Shown here piece after piece: positions 1 to 5,020 of a stretch of DNA of 5,020 nt. The notes under the pieces were generated by a model. The model was not told the DNA's origin. It worked only from the letters and a program-made list of their open reading frames with translations, and searched no databases. Positions within the stretch are counted from its first letter, which is position 1; each line of letters begins with the position of its first letter. Made by a program: the position numbers and the translations under genes. The stretch comes from Chloroflexota bacterium. Lineage in GTDB: Bacteria; Chloroflexota; Limnocylindria; Limnocylindrales; CSP1-4. The stretch lies in the NCBI GenBank assembly GCA_013696275.1, contig JACCYW010000079.1, positions 1 through 5,020 of the forward strand, written 5' to 3'.

Positions 1-84
1 AGTCGCTCGTGTTGAGCGATCCTCCGCGTGGTCGACCCTCCTTCTCGAACGGGCCGTGCGTCTGTTGTCGAGTTCGGGAAGTCG

Positions 85-90
85 AAAGGG
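85..90 (+). promoter_or_regulatory. Shine-Dalgarno-like site of the cold-shock gene
   Basis: The sequence AAAGGG lies 5 nt before the ATG at 96 but only 2 nt before the ATG at 93, so spacing favours the second of the two adjacent ATGs. A weaker GGGAAG at 76-81 could instead serve the ATG at 93 with about 11 nt spacing. I could not pick out a convincing -35/-10 pair in bases 1-84. Confidence 0.4.
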
Positions 91-95
91 TCATG

Positions 96-299
96 ATGAC
101 CGCAGGAACAATCAAGAAGGTCGTTTCCGACCGCGGGTTTGGCTTCATCGCCGCCGAGGACGGAAAGGAATACTTCTTCCACCGCAATGAGCTCGACTCG
201 ACGCTCGATTTCGACCGCCTCAACGGCGGCGAGCGCGTCGCATTCGAGGTCCAGGACAGCCCCAAGGGGCCGCGCGCCGCTCAGGTGCACGCCGCCTGA
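96..299 (+). CDS. Cold-shock-domain protein (CspA-like, single CSD)
   Basis: This encodes a 67-residue protein consisting of one cold-shock domain, a five-strand OB-fold that binds single-stranded RNA or DNA and acts in the cytoplasm as an RNA chaperone or translation/antitermination factor. The RNP1 motif is RGFGFI (residues 13-18) and the RNP2 motif is YFFH (26-29), giving the usual surface aromatics F15, F17, F27, F28 and H29. The end, with KGPRAAQV, matches the last CSD strand (KGPAAGNV in CspA). The conserved KWFN near the start is replaced by KKVVSD, as in divergent CSD proteins rather than E. coli CspA. The length is normal for the family. The frame is open upstream to a GTG at 9, but those 29 residues look non-coding, and the domain begins right after the ATGs at 93 and 96. 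I chose 96 from the ribosome-site spacing; 93 adds only one Met. A terminator follows 30 nt after the stop, so it appears monocistronic. Cold induction cannot be judged from the sequence. Confidence 0.93.
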   Translation: MTAGTIKKVVSDRGFGFIAAEDGKEYFFHRNELDSTLDFDRLNGGERVAFEVQDSPKGPRAAQVHAA

Positions 300-329
300 A
301 GGTGATCAGTCACATAGGCTGAACAGCGA

Positions 330-361
330 GACCCCGGCCAACGGCCGGGGTCTTTCTCTTT
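330..361 (+). terminator. Rho-independent terminator of the cold-shock gene
   Basis: A perfect 10-bp GC-rich stem (GACCCCGGCC at 330-339 pairing with GGCCGGGGTC at 343-352) closes a 3-nt AAC loop. It is followed by the T-rich tail TTTCTCTTT at 353-361. It starts 31 nt after the cold-shock stop codon. On the minus strand the same stem is not followed by a T-run, so it looks one-directional and would not be a good terminator for the convergent helicase gene ending at 507. Confidence 0.9.
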
Positions 362-506
362 GAGGGCGCCGCTGCGGTCGGGCGCTAGGGACGCTGAGCC
401 TGGACCTGATAGTCGGACCCGCGCGACGCCGCTCTCGGGTCGGTGTGTGAGATCCACGTTGACCACGTCGCTGGCGGCGGAAAGACCGACTCCATGATCG
501 ACGTGC

Positions 507-3500
507 CTACGGCGCCGGCTCGCCCCACCGGCTCGGACACAGGCGAGCATAGTCACAGCCGCTGCATGTGCTGCGACTGGGGGTAGCAGCGAAGTCGCCG
601 GACCGGATGCGGCCGGCCGTTTGCACGAGCTGGACCTTGAGTGCGTCCAGTTGGTCCGTGGATCGCGTGGTGTGGACGGCCTGGTCCGTTTCGGTGAAGT
701 AGAGGGTCAGCCGCGAAGCCGGCGGCAACGACTGACCTGTCTGCGGATCCGACACAGCGCCCATGGACAGTGCCAGGGCATACAGCGATAACTGCGCATC
801 AGCGTCCACCTGGGCCTGCGTCTTCGGCCGGCCAGTCTTGTAGTCGGTCAGCTCGATCGATCCGTCCGGCCGGCGGTCGATGCGGTCGATCTGCCCATAG
901 AAGCGCACCGGCGGCGACCCATCACCGGGCTCGAGTGCGAAGTTGAAGCCGACCTCGACATCGACCGCCTCGCCGAGGTTCGCGACCTCACGCTCATAGA
1001 AGCGCCGAAGAGCCGGCTCGACACGCGTCTGGTAATGCTCCGCGGCCTGGGCGTCCGGGTAGTTGGTCGGCACCCACACCCGGTCGAACGCCTCCCGAAG
1101 CGCCGCGTAGTCCGGCGCGGGCCCGCCCGCTGCGAGTGCGTCGCGCCTGGCCCGGACGAAGGCCTCGAAAGCCTGGTGGATCGCGGTGCCGAACTCGAAG
1201 TAGCTCTTGGCGCCTTCGGTCGGGATGCGGTAGACGCGCTCGAACGCATAGCGCAGCGGGCACTCGGCGTAGGCATAGAACTGCGAATGGGAGAACGACG
1301 GCGGCAATGGCGCCACATCGAGCAGGGTCCGGCCAGCCGGAGAGTGCCCCGCGACGGCGGATATGGTCAGCTGGTCGAGCCCATCCCGACGAGCCTCCTC
1401 CGCTAGCCCGGCGGCATCGGAAGCCACCGCCACGAGCTCCGTGGTGAGTGCCGACCGGGCATGGTGATCCAGCGGGTCCAGCTCCTCCAGCGCTCCGATG
1501 ATCTCCACGGCCCGCCGTCGGAGCGCGAAACGCCGTCGAAAGCCATCCGGCAGCGGCATCAGCTTCAGGAGGTTGCTGGTGGCTTGGTCGGCCGTCTCCC
1601 TGGCGTTCCGTCCGGCGTCAGTCCCGAGCTCATGACCGGGCATGGGCGTCCGCCATCGCACCTGGACGCCTGGCGGTGGCGACCCCTCATCGTCCAAGGG
1701 CGCCGCCTCTCCCACGAAGCGACTGACCGGCTTGCCGTTGGGGTCCTGGATGGCCGTCAGCAGCAGGTGGCTGCGCGCCCGGGTCATGGCCACGAACGCC
1801 AGGCGCCGCTCTTCATCGATGGCGAAGTCATCCGGCGGCAGCTGCTTGAGCAACTCCTTGGGCATCAGCTGCGACTCCTCGCGCAGGTCCGGGAACTGTC
1901 CTTCTACGAGTCGCGGCAGGACGACCACCTCGTACTCCAGACCCTTGGCCTGGTAGACCGTCATGAGCTGAACGCCGTCCACATGCACTCGACCCGGCAG
2001 ATCCGGTTCCAGGTCGCCACCGACCTGCTGGTAGGCGTCCAAGTAGGCCACGAAGTCGGCCAGGCTCTCGTGCGGGTGCGCGCGTTGCCAGTCGGCCGTG
2101 AAGCGCATCAGGCGCGCGAGCGCCAGTACGGTGCGTTGCGCATCAGGGGTGTCGACCGCGATCAGGTCGTGCATGAGGCTGGTACGGACGAGATATCCCT
2201 CAAGGACTGTGTATGGGCCGTCACGACGCGCCCTGGGCACGAGCCCCTCGAGTGTGTCCTTCAACCGTTCGAGCTTGAGGCGGAGGCGCGTGTCGAGCCG
2301 TTCCTGGCGCCACCGGGCCCGAGCCTCACGACCTTTTCGCTCGCGGATGGAGTCCGGCAGCATCAGCCCCTCGGGCAGGTCAGATTCCCTCCACAGCGTC
2401 AACAGCGGGTCCGCATCGAGCTCTCCGTTCGCGCCGGCCTCGGCCAGCGCTTCCACCGGCAGAGCGCCATCACGCAGCACGTCCAGACAGGCCTGGTAGA
2501 CCGAGCGGCCATCCCAATCAGCGGCACGCGTCAAACGAAGGACCTCCGTCGCGTCCAGGCGCCACGGTCCGGCCGAAAGGAGACGCACGAAGCTGACCGA
2601 ATCGGCTGGGTCGGCGCAGACGCGCAGGGCAGCCTCCACATCGCGTACCTCGGGGATGGCGAAGAGGCCGGTGCCACCGACGACCACGAACGGGATGTCC
2701 TCTCTCCGCAGCCGATCGACGATCTGGTCGCGGTGTCGATGCTTGCGGTAGAGCACCGCGATGTCACTCCAACGACGCGGCTCCGGCAGCTCCACCGCGA
2801 GTTGGCGGATGTAGCTGACGATGAGATCCGCCTCGTCCGCCTCATCGGCGCACATGGCCACCTGGACCTGGGCACCCGGGCTCCTTGTCGGCCGCAGGGG
2901 CTCCGACTTGAGGCGGCGGCTGTTTCGCTCGATGAGCCGCGACGCGACGCTCAGGATGTTGCCGCTGGAGCGCCTGTTCTCCAGCAGCGGCTGACTGTGG
3001 ACCCGCTGGGCAGCTCTCTCCGGCGCCCATGCCGGAGGCCGCTCGAAGGCCATCCGGAAGCGCTCGAAAGCGGCGTAGGAGGCACCCCTGAAGCGGTAGA
3101 TCGACTGATCGTCATCGCCGACCACGACGATGTCGTCCGGTTTGTCCGCGCCGCGAGCGATGAGCTCCAGCAGCAGGAGCTGAGCCATGTTGACGTCCTG
3201 GAACTCGTCCACCAGGACATGGCGGAACTGCGCCTGGTAGCGACGCAGGATATTCGGCCGGGCCGTGAGCAGTTCTATGGCGCGAAGCTGCAGCTCACCG
3301 AAGTCGAGAAGGCCACGCGCCCGAAGCTCTTCCTGGTAGATGGCGTACGCCTCTGCCTCCTCCGTCAGGCGCAGTACGTCATAGACCTCCGCGTCACGGA
3401 TGAATGTGCTCTTGAGTCCACGCGCCAGGCGCTTCTGCTCGTCACTCAGCAGCTCCCAGTAGGTGGCGAACGGCCCACCACTCGCTTCCCGCCGAGCCTC

Positions 3501-4277
3501 TCTCATGGCCACGCTGGCAGTCGCATCCAGACCCGCGCGGATGGCGGCACGCGTGTCCCTCACGCCCCGCAGCCGGCCCTCTGAGTCACGGGCACGGATG
3601 TCCGCCACGGCCTCCTGGAAGGCGCCCGGCGGGTTGGCGAAGTCGAAGGCCTCTCGCTTGGCGTGGGCGTAGGCCAAGTACTCCTGAGGACTGACCAGCT
3701 CATCCTTGGCGCGGCTGATGAGCTCCGCGAAGCGACCGAATACCCACGCGCTCCGGGCACCCACGAAGTGGTAGAGGAAGTGGCTGAAACGGGGGCGCAG
3801 GTCGCGCAGCAGGAGTCGCTGGCCTATCTCGTCCAGGACATCCGGGTTGGCGCCGAGTCCGAGGTCTCCGCCGTGGTCGGCCAGGATGCGGTTGCCGAAG
3901 GCATGGAAGTCGTGGACCCAGAGGCGGCTGGCCGTCTCCATACCGAGGACTTCCTCGAGACGCTCGACCAGCTCGGCGGCTGCGCGCACGTTGTAGGTCA
4001 GGACCAGGATGTCCTCTGGTCTCAGTTGGTCATCGCGAGCGAGCAGATGACGGACGCGCTCGACGACCACGGTGGTCTTGCCGGTGCCGGCGCCGGCCAG
4101 CACCATCAGCGGCCCTGCCTGCCACTCGACGGCCGCTCGCTGCTCCGCCGTCAACTCGAATCGGCCGCCCTTGGCCGACGGTGTGGCCGTCAGCATCCGC
4201 TGCTCATCCTCATGCGACGCGATAGCGAGTGACATCCCTGCGATGTTGTGTCGTGGCTGTGCCACCTTGGTTGGCAC
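507..4277 (-). CDS. UvrD/PcrA-type ATP-dependent DNA helicase fused to a C-terminal PD-(D/E)XK Fe-S nuclease
   Basis: This is a single chain of up to 1256 residues, probably a cytoplasmic DNA-end-processing motor and nuclease for recombination repair (AdnB-like; RecB/AddA-related). Helicase motifs in order: Q motif LTAEQ (42-46), Walker A GAGTGKTT (62-69, K67), Walker B DEFQD (357-361), motif III GDDDQSIYRFRGA (387-399), motif IV ENRR (433-436), motif V TVYQAKGLE (773-781) and motif VI EERRLAFVAMTRAR (822-835). Residues 150-340 and 560-760 would be the 1B and 2B inserts. A linker of about 140 residues follows. The nuclease (about 995-1256) shows C1006, H1034 in GTAIH, GQIDRID (D1131, D1134), TDYKTG (D1145, K1147), QLSLY (Q1162) and C1238-x2-C1241-x5-C1247, so the catalytic and Fe-S ligands all look present. 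The start is uncertain: GTG at 4277 lies 21 nt after the thioredoxin stop, and in-frame ATGs at 4235 and 4196 also precede the Q motif. None has a well-spaced ribosome site. Residue numbers assume 4277. Motif V has Tyr775 where UvrD and PcrA have His. No partner subunit gene is visible. Function by homology is firm; the exact pathway is inferred. Confidence 0.93.
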   Translation of the reverse strand: MPTKVAQPRHNIAGMSLAIASHEDEQRMLTATPSAKGGRFELTAEQRAAVEWQAGPLMVLAGAGTGKTTVVVERVRHLLARDDQLRPEDILVLTYNVRAAAELVERLEEVLGMETASRLWVHDFHAFGNRILADHGGDLGLGANPDVLDEIGQRLLLRDLRPRFSHFLYHFVGARSAWVFGRFAELISRAKDELVSPQEYLAYAHAKREAFDFANPPGAFQEAVADIRARDSEGRLRGVRDTRAAIRAGLDATASVAMREARREASGGPFATYWELLSDEQKRLARGLKSTFIRDAEVYDVLRLTEEAEAYAIYQEELRARGLLDFGELQLRAIELLTARPNILRRYQAQFRHVLVDEFQDVNMAQLLLLELIARGADKPDDIVVVGDDDQSIYRFRGASYAAFERFRMAFERPPAWAPERAAQRVHSQPLLENRRSSGNILSVASRLIERNSRRLKSEPLRPTRSPGAQVQVAMCADEADEADLIVSYIRQLAVELPEPRRWSDIAVLYRKHRHRDQIVDRLRREDIPFVVVGGTGLFAIPEVRDVEAALRVCADPADSVSFVRLLSAGPWRLDATEVLRLTRAADWDGRSVYQACLDVLRDGALPVEALAEAGANGELDADPLLTLWRESDLPEGLMLPDSIRERKGREARARWRQERLDTRLRLKLERLKDTLEGLVPRARRDGPYTVLEGYLVRTSLMHDLIAVDTPDAQRTVLALARLMRFTADWQRAHPHESLADFVAYLDAYQQVGGDLEPDLPGRVHVDGVQLMTVYQAKGLEYEVVVLPRLVEGQFPDLREESQLMPKELLKQLPPDDFAIDEERRLAFVAMTRARSHLLLTAIQDPNGKPVSRFVGEAAPLDDEGSPPPGVQVRWRTPMPGHELGTDAGRNARETADQATSNLLKLMPLPDGFRRRFALRRRAVEIIGALEELDPLDHHARSALTTELVAVASDAAGLAEEARRDGLDQLTISAVAGHSPAGRTLLDVAPLPPSFSHSQFYAYAECPLRYAFERVYRIPTEGAKSYFEFGTAIHQAFEAFVRARRDALAAGGPAPDYAALREAFDRVWVPTNYPDAQAAEHYQTRVEPALRRFYEREVANLGEAVDVEVGFNFALEPGDGSPPVRFYGQIDRIDRRPDGSIELTDYKTGRPKTQAQVDADAQLSLYALALSMGAVSDPQTGQSLPPASRLTLYFTETDQAVHTTRSTDQLDALKVQLVQTAGRIRSGDFAATPSRSTCSGCDYARLCPSRWGEPAP

Positions 4278-4298
4278 GCCCTCGGCGCGCCGTCGGCT

Positions 4299-4856
4299 TC
4301 AGGCGGGCGAGCGACGGATCAGGTACGGCGTCAGCCGGACCGCGAGGTCCGTCTTGGGCAGCGCCCCGACGATGCGGTCGACCGGCCGGCCAGCCTGGAG
4401 CACGATCAGGGTCGGTATGGACCGCGCGTCGAAGCGCTGAGCGAGTGCCGGGTTCTCGTCGACGTTGACCTTGATCACCTTGAGGCGGCCCGCATACTCG
4501 CGGCTGAGCTCTTCCAGGATGGGGCCGACGAAGCGGCACGGGCCGCACCACGGGGCCCACAGGTCTACGACCGCCGCAACCTGGGTCGTCGCCTCGGTTT
4601 CGAAGGTCGCGTCTGTCGCGTTCACCAGCCACGGCAGCGTTGCCTTGCACTTGGCGCAGCTGGGCACGCCTTTGGGGCTGGGGCGGATCCGATTCTTCGT
4701 CCCGCACTGGGTACACGTCAGGAGGGAGACCGGGCCGGACCGCGATGGCGTCGTCGGCTTGGCTGCGGTCGGCTTGGCTGCGGTCGGCTTGGCTGCGGTC
4801 GGCTTGGTGGCAGTCTGGTCGGTGCTGTGGCTGGGGCTCTGATCCTCTACCGTCAT
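4299..4856 (-). CDS. trxC: Thioredoxin with N-terminal zinc ribbon (Trx2/TrxC type) and repeat-built tail
   Basis: This encodes a 185-residue cytoplasmic protein-disulfide reductase, normally recycled by thioredoxin reductase. Residues 48-70 form a zinc ribbon (C48-x2-C51 and C67-x2-C70), as in E. coli TrxC, which is about 139 residues long. The thioredoxin fold follows, with buried Asp98, active site W103-C-G-P-C107 and the cis-Pro loop SIPT (P148). VNATDATF (78-85) also resembles TrxC. The unusual part is residues 1-47: a hydrophilic tail that is not a signal peptide, containing four TAAKP-like pentads (about 16-35) from a 15-bp DNA tandem repeat. The ATG at 4856 is the first in-frame ATG seen, but no Shine-Dalgarno precedes it and the frame stays open for 54 codons to the window edge. 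The true start could therefore lie further upstream, or the protein could begin nearer the zinc ribbon at a non-standard codon. The gene sits 21 nt before the helicase-nuclease frame, suggesting an operon. The thioredoxin call is very secure; the N-terminus is not. Confidence 0.94.
   Translation of the reverse strand: MTVEDQSPSHSTDQTATKPTAAKPTAAKPTAAKPTTPSRSGPVSLLTCTQCGTKNRIRPSPKGVPSCAKCKATLPWLVNATDATFETEATTQVAAVVDLWAPWCGPCRFVGPILEELSREYAGRLKVIKVNVDENPALAQRFDARSIPTLIVLQAGRPVDRIVGALPKTDLAVRLTPYLIRRSPA
4756..4815 (-). repeat. 15-bp tandem repeat coding for the thioredoxin N-terminal tail
   Basis: On the + strand the unit GGCTTGGCTGCGGTC occurs three times without change (4756-4770, 4771-4785, 4786-4800). 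A fourth copy at 4801-4815 has three mismatches. The unit is a multiple of three, so copy changes keep the frame. On the coding (minus) strand each unit gives one TAAKP pentad, producing a positively charged, probably disordered linker before the zinc ribbon. Perfect identity between copies suggests recent slippage or expansion. Confidence 0.92.
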
Positions 4857-4887
4857 GGGCGCATGATGGCGCGTCTGTCGACGTCGG

Positions 4888-4911
4888 GTCAGGCGCAGCG
4901 CGTCAGGCGCA
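4888..4911 (-). repeat. Pair of 10-bp direct repeats upstream of the thioredoxin gene
   Basis: On the minus strand TGCGCCTGAC occurs twice (4911-4902 and 4897-4888) with a 4-nt GCGC spacer, giving a 14-nt period. The nearer copy ends 31 nt before the thioredoxin ATG. Position and exact repetition would fit a regulator-binding site, but no known operator is recognised and the repeat could be chance in GC-rich DNA. Confidence 0.4.
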
Positions 4912-4914
4912 CCA

Positions 4915-4927
4915 GCACTATCAGTGC
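4915..4927. repeat. Small dyad GCACT-ATC-AGTGC
   Basis: This is a perfect 5-bp inverted repeat around a 3-nt centre, 59 nt upstream of the thioredoxin ATG and next to the direct repeats. It is a possible operator half-site pair or a small RNA hairpin. It is too short to be convincing alone. Confidence 0.25.
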
Positions 4928-4948
4928 CGGCCCGCTCAAGAGGCCGGC
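4926..4948. repeat. GC-rich inverted repeat upstream of the thioredoxin gene
   Basis: GCCGGCC at 4926-4932 pairs with GGCCGGC at 4942-4948 across a 9-nt loop. No T-run follows on either strand, so it is not a typical intrinsic terminator. It could be the end structure of a leftward gene upstream, or simply GC-rich background. Its left end overlaps the small dyad at 4915-4927 by two bases. Confidence 0.3.
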
Positions 4949-5020
4949 CCTCCTGCTGCGGCGGTCGGAAACGAGGGACATCCGCTGAGCGATCCGTCCA
5001 AGGGCCGTGCGGTACCGATG

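Larger units (their letters stand above)
4889..5020 (-). other. Undecided partial reading frame at the right edge, upstream of the thioredoxin gene
   Basis: On the minus strand one frame is open from the window edge to a TGA at 4891-4889, giving 43 residues ending in ALIVLVRLTRCA. The stop lies 32 nt before the thioredoxin ATG. It could be the C-terminus of an upstream leftward gene, but I recognise no family. Another minus frame here, the one in phase with the thioredoxin gene, is also open, which shows that open frames mean little in this GC-rich stretch. I see no promoter with a convincing -35/-10 pair on either strand. Confidence 0.15.

Noticed and set aside
9..95. Upstream extension of the cold-shock frame to a GTG at 9.
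   Set aside because: The extra residues have no cold-shock-domain similarity, the domain begins right at the ATGs at 93/96, and the ribosome-site-like AAAGGG lies between the two possibilities.
416..441. Possible hairpin GACCCG/CGGGTC as terminator of the helicase gene.
   Set aside because: The stem is only 6 bp with a 14-nt loop, and no T-run follows on the minus strand.
281..556. A 91-codon minus-strand frame in the convergent gap.
   Set aside because: It runs through the terminator and into the ends of both flanking genes, and has no recognisable features.
1461..3584. A 707-codon open frame on the plus strand, antisense to the helicase gene.
   Set aside because: It lies wholly inside the helicase gene, whose every motif is intact on the other strand. 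Its translation shows no recognisable domain, and long antisense frames are common opposite GC-rich genes.
4756..4815. The tandem repeat as a CRISPR or mobile-element trace.
   Set aside because: The units are contiguous with no spacers, lie in frame within a gene and encode a regular pentapeptide, so it is a coding minisatellite.
4853..4864. A three-codon frame ATG CGC CCA TGA overlapping the thioredoxin ATG as ATGA.
   Set aside because: This could in principle give translational coupling, but it is tiny, has no ribosome site, and such an overlap arises easily by chance.
4248..4988. A 246-codon plus-strand frame across the thioredoxin gene.
   Set aside because: It is antisense to a clear thioredoxin. 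Its repeated LGCGRLGCGRLG segment is just the reverse reading of the 15-bp tandem repeat.
5018..5020. ATG at the last three bases as the start of a rightward gene.
   Set aside because: No ribosome site precedes it and nothing of the gene is visible in the window.

Overview
The window is GC-rich bacterial DNA with three genes I can support: a short rightward cold-shock-domain gene, a long leftward helicase-nuclease gene, and a leftward thioredoxin gene upstream of it. High GC, a possible GTG start, long accidental antisense reading frames and the style of the fused helicase-nuclease would fit Chloroflexota, Actinomycetota or another high-GC lineage. Nothing in the sequence fixes the taxon.

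Layout. Bases 1-95 are the leader of the cold-shock gene, with a Shine-Dalgarno-like AAAGGG at 85-90. Bases 96-299 encode a 67-residue cold-shock-domain protein, followed by a strong intrinsic terminator at 330-361. Bases 362-506 are a convergent intergenic gap in which I see no gene and no convincing terminator for the leftward operon. Bases 507-4277 (minus) encode a protein of up to 1256 residues, with a complete UvrD/PcrA-type SF1A helicase followed by a PD-(D/E)XK nuclease holding four cysteines placed as in Fe-S nucleases of the AddB/AdnB/Cas4 kind. Bases 4299-4856 (minus) encode a zinc-ribbon thioredoxin (Trx2/TrxC architecture) with an unusual repeat-built, Lys/Pro/Ala/Thr-rich N-terminal tail. 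Bases 4857-5020 lie upstream of the thioredoxin gene and hold a 10-bp direct repeat, two small dyads and an undecided partial reading frame running off the edge.

How they fit together. The thioredoxin and helicase-nuclease genes point the same way with about 21 nt between them, so they are probably co-transcribed. A shared role is inference only: the helicase-nuclease would act in double-strand-break resection or recombination repair, and the thioredoxin could keep cysteines (for example Fe-S ligands) reduced under stress. The cold-shock gene is convergent, has its own terminator and is a separate transcription unit.

Novelty. I see no clear new multi-gene system here. The points most worth checking are the single-chain SF1A motor plus Fe-S nuclease, the Tyr in place of the usual His in its motif V, the tandem-repeat tail of the thioredoxin, and the direct repeat just upstream of the operon.
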